Assembly (NCBI GenBank): GCA_934045075.1
Contig: OW203749.1
Span: 1,860,001 to 1,924,000, forward strand
DNA: 64,000 nt
Source of the DNA: Yponomeuta sedellus
Taxonomy: Eukaryota; Arthropoda; Insecta; Lepidoptera; Yponomeutidae
Direction of reading: 5' to 3'
Positions within the stretch are counted from its first letter, which is position 1. Each line of letters begins with the position of its first letter. The notes under the pieces were generated by a model. That model was not told the DNA's origin. It was given only the letters and a program-made list of their open reading frames with translations, and did no database searches. Both the position numbers and the translations under genes were made by a program. This document shows positions 26,601 through 38,600 of the stretch, piece after piece.

Positions 26601-29600
26601 TTGAGTTCAAAATGCTCCCACAAGATTCCGGTGTATCCATCCGATGGCATGTTATTTTAAAAGTATTGTCTATTTCGTTAGCAGGGGTTGAGTGTATGCA
26701 CGCCATCAGGGTGAGTGGGAAAAATTAAAGCTCAAGCGAATGAATGAGAAAGATGAATGGAAAGCATTTTGTAGCCTCTTAAGTAAGAATTTAGTAAGTA
26801 TGTTGACCTGATGCCGATCTGTTCTTGTGCAGTACAGCGGGAGTGTATAGTACTGAGGGGTGTATAGTTGGAATGTTTGTGTGTTTGAGTGTGCAGAGTA
26901 AAGTGTTGATATAGTTCTAGGTGTAAATGATACTACATCAGTTACATTTTGGCTAAGTTGCCGTAAATAAACAGTAAGTACTGACATGCTTAAAACTATG
27001 GAAAAACAAAAATGAACAAAAAATTTATTTAAGTCTAGCCTAGTTAGCGCTGGTAGCGCGAGCATCTTCTGATTTTTATTGTGCATTGGTTGACTCCATA
27101 CCAAGTTTAATGACCAGATCGTCGAGGGATTTGATTGGGATGGAAGGCCGACCCTCAGCCTTACGTACCAGGATTCGTCCATCGTTGATCCAGGCAAACT
27201 TGTATCCAAGAGATCTGGCACGGGTTCTTGTCTCACGAAATAATGCTCTATTGTAGTGGGTGAGACGCTCGTTGATGTAGATTTTATGCGATTTGCCCGG
27301 GATCTCCAGGTCAGCGGAGCATAAATCACGGCGTGTTTTAATTGCTTTGAGAAAGCAATCTCGATGAGCTTTGCGTAGTAACCGGATTACGACGGGGCGA
27401 GCCGGAGTTTCAGGATCCATAACCCCCGGCCGATTTTTCGAAAAAAGGCGACGGGGACCGGCCCATTATCTCAATAATCAGGCTTAATTATCACGCTTGC
27501 CCACCGCGTATTGGCAATTGGCTGTGCTTTTTATTTTTGATATACGTTTTTTTAAATTTACTCTACTAATTTCGTTAGTTTTGAATTTTATTAATTATTT
27601 CTATTTTTAGAATTTTTCGAAAGTTTTGTGGTGTGTGACGTCATCAGAGCATGTTTGATGAGATAGTCTTTGCCTACTGAAAAAAAAATAAATGTCATTA
27701 ACGTCAGTTGATTTCACAGAACAATTAAACGTTGATTTGGTCGGCTCCCAGAACAATAGTCGGCTAACCATGTATTCTGTGGTGATTATTTTCTCTGTGA
27801 CCAGGCTCAAAAGGACTAGTTTCCAGGGCCGTTAAACCTAATATAAAAAATAAATCTCTGTGACCTCAGAGAAAATAATCCACAGACTACATAAATAATC
27901 ACACGTTGACATTTTGTTCTTTTTTGTAAGGCAAAGGATTTAGGCTGACATTCAGAGACGAAAACTAAGCTAAGACCAGTCTCAGAAATTTCAAAATCAT
28001 GTACTTAGAAATATTTCGTATTCAGAATCGAATCTTATCAAGTTGAGTATGAAATGGTACTTAGCTAAGTGTAAGTAGCCAATATTGGTGACTTTACGTG
28101 AACTTAAAATTGTCATCTGTCATTTGGTTCTTTTCACTTTGAGGTTACATACCTTTTTGTCGTATTGTTTTGGTTGGAGTTTGTGATTAGCATTGTGTTT
28201 ACTACATCACTAAAAAATAATAGACAATATAGATGACTTTCTTAAGACAGTTCTTCTCTTAGCTCATGCTTAACTCCGGCTCCCGATCGAATGTGAATAC
28301 GAAGATTTCGGCGCTTTACTAAGTATGACTTTAGTTTACTTTGCTAAGACTGCTCTAAGCGTGAACTTGGGATTCGTCTCTGAATGTCAGCCTAATACTC
28401 AAACCGCCTTTGCTGACGTTATACAAAATTCATTTAAGGTCAAAGCTTTTTATTAAATATCTTAAAAAATATGTACTTATTTAAAAATTTGATAAATAGA
28501 AATTGTACGGAAAGGAAAATTCTCCAAATGGTTTCGAGATTTCCGTTCATATAAAAAAATGTAGTATGGCCAATTTGAAGCGCTGAGCGTAGTTGAACGC
28601 CTCAGACACTCAGGTTCCCTTAGGTACCTTTACAGATCTGTACGTTAAAAGATACAAATCAAGGCGGATCGCCTTCGCAGTCGGTCTAGCGAGCAGGTGG
28701 TCGTTCTTCTGCGTTTGCCAGTGCGTGGTGTCCACTCGAGAGTCTTCGCACCCCATCGGCATATGTGACTGATCTTATAGGCTACGTGAATCACCTTAGT
28801 TCTTTGGTGAACTGTTTAATTTCCGATTTGTGATCCATCAAGGAGACTCCGTGACCCCTGTTCAAGCTATGAACATTTTCCGTCCAGGTGGGCCAGTCCC
28901 TGCAGAAGTCTGACGCGGCACGCGCGGACGCAGTGGGGCAGCGGCTTGAGGAGCTGCAGGCGGGCTGGGCCGCGCTGCTGGCGGCCAGCCGGGACAAGGG
29001 CAGCAAGCTGCGGCAGGCGCACGCGCAGCGCGCGCACAGGAGGTAGGGGGGGGGGGGGGGTCACGGGGGGGGGCGCTGCTGGCGGCCAGCCGGGACAAGG
29101 GCAGCAAGCTGCGGCAGGCGCACGCGCAGCGCGCGCACAGGAGGTAGGGGGGGGGGGGGTCACGGGGGGGGGCGCTGCTGGCGGCCAGCCGGGACAAGGG
29201 CAGCAAGCTGCGGCAGGCGCACGCGCAGCGCGCGCACAGGAGGTAGGGGGGGGGGGGGGGTCACGGGGGGGGGCGCTGCTGGCGGCCAGCCGGGACAAGG
29301 GCAGCAAGCTGCGGCAGGCGCACGCGCAGCGCGCGCACAGGAGGTAGGGGGGGGGGGGGGTCACGGGGGGGGGCGCTGCTGGCGGCCAGCCGGGACAAGG
29401 GCAGCAAGCTGCGGCAGGCGCACGCGCAGCGCGCGCACAGGAGGTAGGGGGGGGGGGGGGTCACGGGGGGGGGGCGCTGCTGGCGGCCAGCCGGGACAAG
29501 GGCAGCAAGCTGCGGCAGGCGCACGCGCAGCGCGCGCACAGGAGGTAGGGGGGGGGGGGGGTCACGGGGGGGGGCGCTGCTGGCGGCCAGCCGGGACAAG

Positions 29601-32600
29601 GGCAGCAAGCTGCGGCAGGCGCACGCGCAGCGCGCGCACAGGAGGTAGGAGGGGGGGGGTCACGGGGGGGGGGGGCTGCTGGCGGCCAGCCGGGACAAGG
29701 GCAGCGCGCGCACAGGAGGTAGGGGGGGGGTCACGGGGGGGGGGGGGCGCTGCTGGCGGCCAGCTGGGATAAGGGCAGCGCGCGCACAGGAGGTAGGGGG
29801 GGTCATCGCACTGCTGGCAGCCAGCCGGGACAAGGGCAGCAATTTTAAAGATTCCTTGACTCTTTGACTTTCGGTTCTTTGCATTCTCCTAAGCAATTCT
29901 ACTTTCCCCACTAAACTCTGTTTGAAACGACATTTTTCCTCTTTTAGTTCTCAGTCAGAGCCTATGGAGAATTGAAAACATTTATCATTTTAAAAACATT
30001 TTCGTCGCTTTCATTCCAAAGCAGAGTTTTCCCCACGCTGACGAATCTCCTTGCTCCAGGGCCATCGAGGACGCGAAGGCGCGGCTGGCTGAGCTGGAGC
30101 GCGCTCTCTCCAGCGAAGAGACCGGCACGGACCTGCGGAGCTGCAAGCGGCTGCTGGCGAGACACCAGGTCGGTGCATCAGACCGTCAACCTTTGCATCT
30201 ACGTTAGGGTTGTTACTTGCCATGCTAGAATTCAATTCGAATGAGAAAATGTCTAATGACTCTGTCGAGTTATCTTATCTTATTTTTATGCGACAAACTG
30301 TCTAAGCATTCCAATATTTCTCATCTACGCTTTCAATTCGCATCGCCGCCCTGGTTGCTTTGTTTGATTTTCAAGATGTTTTTACTGAATCAATAAACTG
30401 AAGAAAAAAAAAGGCGTACCTCCCCTCAACTACAGTGCGTTCACATTAACTTGACGCGTGAGAGAATTGGTAACAAGGACATAACATGTGAATTAGCTTT
30501 TGGACCTAATCGGAAGACGGTAAAACAAGCCCTCAATCCTTTTATTTTCCCCAAGTAATGGGAATGATTTCTTATTTAACATGGTAACAGTAAACATCCC
30601 AGTGCTACCAATTCTCTCACGCGTCAAGTTAATGTGAACGCACTGTAACCCCACAATCCCCCTCAGGCCCTGGAGCAGGAGCACGCGACCTGCGAGCAGA
30701 AGGCGGCGGCCCTGGCCGCCTCAGGGCAGGACCTAGTGTCGGGGGGGCACTTCGACGCGCCGGCCATCGAGCGCTCCTCGCGGGCGCTTCTCCAGGCCTC
30801 ACGAGAACTGAGAGACCCTGCTTCCAAGGCGCGATCCCGGCTGGAGACTACACTGGAGTAAGTACAATTTTACTCAGGGTAAGATAAGGTAAGGTCAGGG
30901 GGGGGGTCTTTGACATTAAAGCGGTCCTCTCTGGACCTGTGTTCTCCAAGTTCTCCGAGATACAAATGCTAACTTCGAACCGTATTCCCATTCGCCCCCT
31001 AGGCTCCACAAGTTCGCCTCGGAAGTGGCGTCAGGGCTTTCCTGAGACCTATACAGCAAAATGTGTTCTATATTTCTGTGTTTTCTATGTTCTCCAATCT
31101 AACTTCGAACCGTGTTCCCATTCGCCCCCTAAACTCCACAAATTCGCCTCGGATGCGACGTCGGGGCTGGCCAGATACCTGTTTTGATACAAATGCACCA
31201 GCCCAATCTAACTTTGAACTGCCCTTAGGCTCCACAAGGTCGCCTCCGAGCTGGTCATGGCCACATTTGCAGTGTGTTTTTCTTTTCTTCGAACCACATT
31301 CCCATTCCCCCTAGGCTCCACTAGTTCGCCTCGGAAGTGGTCTCAGGGCTTTCCTGAGACCTATAGAGCAATATGTGATTCTATGTTTCTGTGTTTCTCA
31401 GCTTCTTGCTATATATTATACTGTGTTTTCTATATCTTAGTGTTTTTCTACGTTCTCCAATGTAACTTCGGACCGTGTTTCTATTCGCCCCCTAGACTCC
31501 ACAAGTTCGCCTCGGAAGTGATGTCGGGGCTGGCCAGAGACCTATACAGTAATGTGTTTCTATGTTTCTTGCTATACATTTTACTGTGTTTTCTATTTCT
31601 TAGTGTTTTTCTACGCCCTTCAATCTAACTTCGAACCGTGTTCCCAATCACCCCCTAGACTCCATAAGTTCGCCTCGAAAGTGGCGTCGTAGCTGGCCTG
31701 ACACGTATACAGTAATATGTGTTTCTATATTTCTGTGTTCACTACGCCCTCCAATCTAACTTCGAACCGTGTTCCCAATCACCCCCTAGACTCCACAAGT
31801 TCGCCTCGAAAGTGGCGTCGGAGCTGGCCTGACACGTATACAGTAATATGTGTTTCTATATTTCTGTGTTCACTACGCCCCCCAAACTAACTTCGAACCG
31901 TGTTCCCGCTCGCCCCCTAGGCTCCACAAGTTCGCCTCGGAAGTGGCGTCGGAGCTGGACTGGATCTCGGGGCGGCGCGCGGCGGCCGAGGCGGCGGCGC
32001 CCGCCACCGACCTGCACGGCGCCCAGCTGGCCAGCAAGCGGCACAGCAAGCTGCGAGCCGAGCTGCTGGGCCGCCGCCGGCACGTCGCCGGCATCCTGCA
32101 GCGGGCAGAGGATCTGCAGCGGCAGGAGCATCCCGATAGCGAGAGGGTGAGCCCTTTCAAACATTCATTCGTACCTTTATTCATTTGACAGTTACGATCT
32201 GACCACAGAGACTTAGGAGCGTTGCATCGTCATCAGCCCACTGCCGGATGTATTCCCTTTTGAAACGTTTATTCATTTTATTGGTTTAATCTGATCAGAG
32301 TTTGAAGCCGTCCGAAAGCTGGGCTTTTCATTCATTCATTCATTCATTCGTTCGTTCGTTCGTTCGTTCGTTCGTTCGTTCGTTCGTTCATTCACTCGTT
32401 CATTCATTCACTCGTTCATTCATTCACTCGTTCATTCATTCACTCGTTCATTCATTCATTCATTCATTCATTCATTCATTCATTCATTCATTCATTCATT
32501 CATTCATTCATTCATTCATTCATTCATTCATTCATTCATTCATTCATTCATTCATTCATTCATTCATTCATTCATTCGTTCGTTCGTTCGTTCGTTCGTT

Positions 32601-35600
32601 CGTTCGTTCGTTCGTTCGTTCGTTCATTCACTCGTTCATTCATTCACTCGTTCATCTGTTCATTTTAGATAGATGGAATATTCTTTATTCCATGTACACC
32701 AGGGATTACAAGTGGCAGTGGGCCGTATTACTAAAAGTATATTGTATTCATTACTAAAAGTATATTGGACGCGCCGCGTAAGTCTTTTGATAGTAAGACT
32801 GCCGTTGATACAAAATGTTTGATCAAACCACAAAACATTGATCAACGCGCGGGTAGTAAATATTTTCGTTCATTCGTTCGTTCAATAGGCGCGATGCGAT
32901 CACAAAAGTACTCGTAAACGAAAACGTGAACGATTAGGGCTGTACTGTTACCTATACGGCGCCCAACTGGCCAGCGATAGGCACAGCAAGATAGCTGGGT
33001 CGCCGGCATCCTGCAACGGGCTGAGGATCTGCAGCGGCAGGAGCATCCCGATAGCGAGAGGGTGAGCCCTTTCAAACATTCATTCGTACAGTCTATTTAT
33101 TCTTACTTGTCCAATTTAGTAAACAAAATGCTAACCTTAAAATTGAGATTAGATGCCTAAACTAGACATTTTCTCGCAAATTCATGAACTGTCATCATAA
33201 ACTATTTTAAAAAACCTATTTAGAGGCTAAAAATTCCACCCGTGCCGGGATTCGAACCCGCAACCTCTGGCTATCCGTGCCAGACAGGCCGATGATCAGT
33301 GCCGTGGCACGGATAGCCAGAGGTTGCGGGTTCGAATCCCGGCATGGGTGAAATTTTTAGCCTCTAAATAGGTTTTTAAATTTGTCCTTAGCACGGGTTA
33401 GTGCATTAAAAATAAAAATAGTATTATCATAAACTATTTTAAAAAACCTATTTAGAGGCAAAAAATTCCACCCATGCCGGGATTCGAACCCGCGACCTCT
33501 GGCTATCTGGCTATCGAATCCCGGCATGGGTAGAATGTTTAGCCTCTAAATAAGTTTTTTAAAATTGTCCTTAGCACGGGTTAGTGCATTAAAAATAAAA
33601 ATAGTATTATCATAAACTATGTTTATAAAATTGGCAGCGTGTTATCTAAAAGAGTGTTCCAGGTTACTTCATTTATGGAAATATGGCAGTTTTGGACTAA
33701 AAAGTTACAGTTTACGGGTAGAATCTTTTTTACTAAATTGGACAAGTAAGAATAAATAGACTGTACCTTAATTCATTTGTTTGATGTGACCAGTGTTTGA
33801 ACTGCAAGCCGTCTGAAAGCGGAACTTTTCTTTCATTCATTCGTTCGTCCGTCCGTTAGTTCGTTCGATAGAAATCGCAAAAGATTGAGGGACGCCTTGC
33901 TATCTTTTGATGTGTCACGCGACACGATTTCATGTGTCACGCGTCACGTAAACGATTAGCTTCGTACTACTACTCATACGGCGCCCAGCTGGCCAGCAGG
34001 ACGTCACTAAGATACTGCAGCAGGCAGACGACCTGGAGCGCCAGGAGCATCCAGATAGCGAGAGGGTGAGCCCTTTCAAACCTTCATTCGTACCTTTATT
34101 CACTTGACAGGTTTGCTCTGACCACAGAGACTGTCTTAGGACAACATAATGGAGTTATTGACACCCGATAAATTTAGGTACAATACTTTAATTCGGTCTT
34201 CTAACACAAAATTAACAAAAATAAGCACCTTCGGCGGTGGTCATTCGAAAAGTGGTTTTGCAGGTAGACCTGTATAACTATACAATGCAAGACGCGGAAC
34301 TCCTTGCGCTTAACACCATCACAGGCACTTGGGCCAGAACAGAGACTCTGAAGCGTTTCATCATCACCAGCCCACTGCTGGATGTATGACTTCTCCCTTT
34401 TGAAGCGTTCATGCATTTTATTTGTTATGCGGGACCAGTGTTTGAAGCCGTCTGAAAGCGGGACTTTTATTTCATTCATTCATTCGTTCGTTCGTCCGTT
34501 CATGAATTCGTTCAATGCATACTATAATTATGTTATCCATCATGCGGAGGGGACTAGTTCAACACAACACAGGGAATCCTAGTGTGGTAACTGGGGCTTC
34601 ATCCAATTTCTGTAAAAAAAATTATTTACTTCAACTAAAAAAAAAAAATTCAATGTAAATTGCAAAACATTGAGGGCCACTCCGCTATGTTTTGATAGTA
34701 AGACTGTTCAATGTAATTCAATGTGTTTGATCAAACCACAAAACATTGATCAACGCGCGGGTAGTCTTTTGAATTTCATTCATTCAATAGAACAAACCGC
34801 AAAGTATGTGACCGAAAAAAAAATTCAACGTAAAGAATTCATATGCTGTTTGCTGAATGTCAATGTACAATGTGAAATGTAAGCCGCTGCCTTCGGGCCG
34901 TAGTGTAGTGGAGAAAAAGGCTGCGGGAAAAAAAACTCCGCTCTGACCATTTTTTCTCAAATCATTGATATGTAATAAATCAGTTGTTACCTATGTGCAA
35001 AGAGTCCACGATTGTCGTCAATAATTTAAAATGTCAAAACATAAGTTACTTTCTTTAAGAAGTAAGAAAAACATCGCTTCCGATGCTTCGCAAGGTACGT
35101 TAAGCCGTTGGTGCCGGTTGTCATGTAATGGCAGTCGTTAAGCAATGTCAGAGGCCTTATAGGCGGCGTGATAACTTCCGACAGTAAGGCCCGCCACTGC
35201 CTTACAATCCTCCACCAACCCGGACTTGGCCCCCGTGGTGGAGTATGGCCTAACCTTACTGCGATGCAGGAAGAGAACCGTGCCCCAGCAGTGGGGACAT
35301 ACAAGGGTTGATAACGGTATAACATTGTGTTGGCTACCTACTAAGGACACAACCAACCGAACAGAACAGAACAGACCCTTATGTGAAATAAAACAGAGAA
35401 CACAAATGCAATACAATCGATTTATTCATGAAAACACAAAATATGAAACTTTAGTGCTTAGTGCGAGTTTTTTAACTACTCGATCGCGTTAACGTAAACT
35501 CATATTTCTATGGCATCGAGGAAGCGCCACCTAGCGACAAGTATGGAAATTAAAATTGCTGAGTGCGAGTTGTAATGGTTTACGTTGAGAAGTGAACACG

Positions 35601-38600
35601 TTTACCAGCCAAAACACAAATAAACGCGAGTGCGAGTTGTACTGTGACAGCGTATTGCCAGTTCGAACGGTTAACTTACTCATACTCACTACTCGATGCT
35701 CGATTAACGCGGTAGTAAAGTTATTCGATTGGATCTGTCAAACTCGCACTAACCACTCTGAAGGCTCGCTTACACATCGTTAGTGAGTGGCGAGTATGAC
35801 ATAATTTTCACAGCTAAATAGTAAAAAAACTAAGTAATTATGCAAAACTATGTGTGTATTTCTCTCAGCTATATAGTAAAAAAAAAACTATAAGTAATAA
35901 TACAAAACTACGTGTGTATGTATGTTTCTCGGACGATAGCAAAGAACGCTTGAATCCCTTCAACATGAGTTGAATTTTTATCTTGAAATTTAATAACAAA
36001 TAATTCTTTTGTCCGATCGTTACTGATAAAGTTGTACAAGAAGTGGTTTGTACGAATTAGGGCCCATTTCTGAATTGAGAATTTCACGAAGTAAATGCTT
36101 GAATAACGTTCTGTCACGCTCTTTTCTGAGAAATTTGAAGAGACAGCATTATACTTAAGTATTTACTTAGCATAATTCTTAAGTAGGCTAGGGGAAAATA
36201 GTTCCCACGTTAAATTGAACTTTCTCACCTTGAAATAGACTCCATAACCAATAAAAAAAATCATACTACCCATGCCTTATTGTAATGTATAGTGGATGAT
36301 TTGGCTTGCTTTTAACTAACCCTTAATCAAAATAAGTAAAAATAAATTATCATGTTTCGGCACATCTAAATTTTATCAACATACCCACAACTGTGAAGTG
36401 TATTTGAGACTCGGTGAGAGGCGTCGAAAGCCATAATACAGGCTTGCCTAGTATGGTTTTCGATGTGCAAACACTACAATACAATAACACGCCTACCTAC
36501 ATTGTATGTATCCAATTCATGTATTTTTTTTGTTGTACCTACAGACGTTCGTAACCCAATAAATTTCTTATTTCTTATTAAGGGTTAACAGTTTTAAAGT
36601 TTCGTATGAATCACTAAGTACTTCTTAACAAGTTTCTAATCATCGAGAGCTAATTACCTTCCGTCACTAATCGAAAAGGCACCGAAAAATCATCGTTACA
36701 AAAACACAAAAAGAAAAAAGATTAGTATATTAACTACTTGGTCCCTTAGGGCCGATTCGACCAATTATGACAATTCGACTATTTATGCTTGGTATAAGTG
36801 CTAATCTTGGAATAAATCTAGAATTTAACAAGAGAATTTCTCGATTTATTCCAAGATTAGCACTTATATTATAAAGGCGAAAGTTTGTTACTGCTTCACG
36901 CCTGGTTTTAATAAAATTTGGTACGAAGTTAACTGATACCCTGGATTAACGCACAGGCTACGTTTTACTGCGGGAAAATATCTTATTCCCGTGGGAAAAT
37001 CGATAGACTGCGGGTAACACCGCGGGGCACAGCTAGTATGAAATAATTGGTCCCTTAGTGGCATTATAAAATCAAACAGATCCGGGTCTGTTACGCACGA
37101 TACAGTCCATTGGTCTAATCGCGATTATTCAAATAAATAAACCGTCGCGACTAGACTCGTTTTATATAAAACTGTAGTTTCAATCAACTAACGCTACAGA
37201 GACACGTGGAAGTAATTCCACGACAGCTTATGCAAAAAAACATAGAGCAATACACGTCTACAGTCTATTTATTCTTACTTGTCCGATTTAGTAAACAAGA
37301 TTCTAACCTTAAAATTGAGATTAGATGCCTAAACTAGACATTTTCTCGCAAATTCATGAACTATCATATGTTTATAAAATTGGCAGCGAGTTATCTAAAA
37401 GAGTGTTCCAGGTTACTTCATTTATGAAAATATGGCAGTTTTAGACTCAAAGGTCACAGTTTAAGGGTAGAATCTTGTTTACTAAATTGGACAAGTAAGA
37501 ATAAATAGGCTGTACACAGCGCCGTTCAGGGTTCTACAGAACTCTGCAGCGACAAGAGCAGTCTCTGGTCAGGAGACCGCCCTGGCCGCTGTCGTAACAC
37601 TCGACGTCCCGGGTCCTCGGCGTATAGTCACGGCAGGCCCGTTCACAGCTAGAAAACAGGCTCGGCTTCTCGACGTAGACGTACTGCTCAATCGCCGCCA
37701 TGGACACGGCCAGAACACCCAGCAGGACTAGGCAGAGTAGGAGTGTTTTCGAGCACATTTTTGCAGTGGCAAATGTGTATTTCGCCGGGTGAACGTCGCT
37801 CGCGGGTTTTCACGCTGGCGTTTGGGTCCCTGTGGATGGTTACAGGTTATAGGTAGATAGATAACATAACATTACATACATTGCTTCTGGCCCCACACTA
37901 GGATACCCTGTGTCGAGGGAACCAGAAACAACGACGTCACAAACGTAAACATCCAAGACCCGAGGTTTTTTTTTTGTTTTGATTGGGATTCGAACCCGGG
38001 GCCTATTGCTTGGTAGGTAGATGTGCTACCGCTACGCCACAGGGGTCGTCATAGATAGATAGAGAACACTTTTTTTCTTCTTAAGGCTGCTTTTGGACAT
38101 AGACCTCCCCTAATGAGCGCCATAGGGCCCTGTCTTCAGCTTGCCGCATCGAGCATCTGCTGCCAGTTTTTCGCTGATCGTCATCCCACCTGGTCGGAGG
38201 GCGTCCTACATTACGTTTGCCGAGTCGCGGTCTCCGCTCAAGAACACGTTTACTCCAACGGCTGTCGGTTTTTCGCGAGATATGGCCATCCCACTGCCAC
38301 TTCAGCTCGCTAATTCTCTGAGCTATGTCGATAACTTTGGTTCTCTGTCGGATGCATTCGTTACGAATCCTTTCCTTCAAAGAAACTCCGAGCATAGCTC
38401 TCTCCATAGCTCGTTGAGCGACTTTGAACTGGTGGACCAACCCTTTCGTGAGTGTCCAGGTCTCGGCTCCGTAGGTCAATGTAGCACGCACTGATTGAAA
38501 ACTTTCCTTTTCAAACAATGCGATATGGAACACTTTATTGTGCAAAAAATATATTTATTACCCTAAAGGCCCGCTCAGACGAGGGACTTTTGTCCCCAAG

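Larger units (their letters stand above)
23290..27420 (-). mobile_element. CR1/Jockey-group LINE, nearly complete ORF2
   Basis: Antisense to the spectrin gene. It has the remains of ORF1 (27076-27420), an intergenic stretch, a full-length ORF2 (23743-26706) and a 3' UTR with a CA-rich run and the GATACAGGCTTGCCTAGTGT block. The exact ends are uncertain and the 5' end looks truncated. It is the largest recognisable autonomous element in the window. Confidence 0.8.
33089..33763. mobile_element. Tc1/mariner-type MITE interrupted by two foldback repeats
   Basis: Ends CAGTCTATTTATTCTTACTT and its inverted copy, flanked by TA (33087-33088 and 33764-33765). The uninterrupted relative at 37261-37512 is 252 bp. 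The extra 420 bp are two tRNA-like repeats, each bounded by copies of ATCATAAACTAT. Confidence 0.88.
32958..34110 (+). repeat. Exon 15 3'-edge duplicates (about 0.9-1.0 kb period)
   Basis: Copies of the exon 15 end lie at 32958-33061 (CATCCCGATAGCGAGAGG|GTGAGC, donor 33061) and 33978-34064 (diverged, donor 34065). Both continue into CCTTTCAAACATTCATTCGT intron. Relative to the 226-bp exon they are internally deleted and out of frame. Confidence 0.8.

Noticed and set aside
26706..27329. 207-codon - strand frame overlapping LINE ORF1
   Set aside because: Out-of-frame shadow of the ORF1 remnant and intergenic LINE sequence; no recognised domain.
28862..29608. Proline/alanine-rich - strand frames up to 165 codons
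   Set aside because: Antisense of the exon 12 G-rich array; open only because of the base composition.
32302..32757. 151-codon frame rich in FIHS repeats
   Set aside because: Translation of the ATTC microsatellite.
35138..35492. Short frames in dispersed repeat A
   Set aside because: The same frames recur in every copy of the repeat without conservation of start or length.
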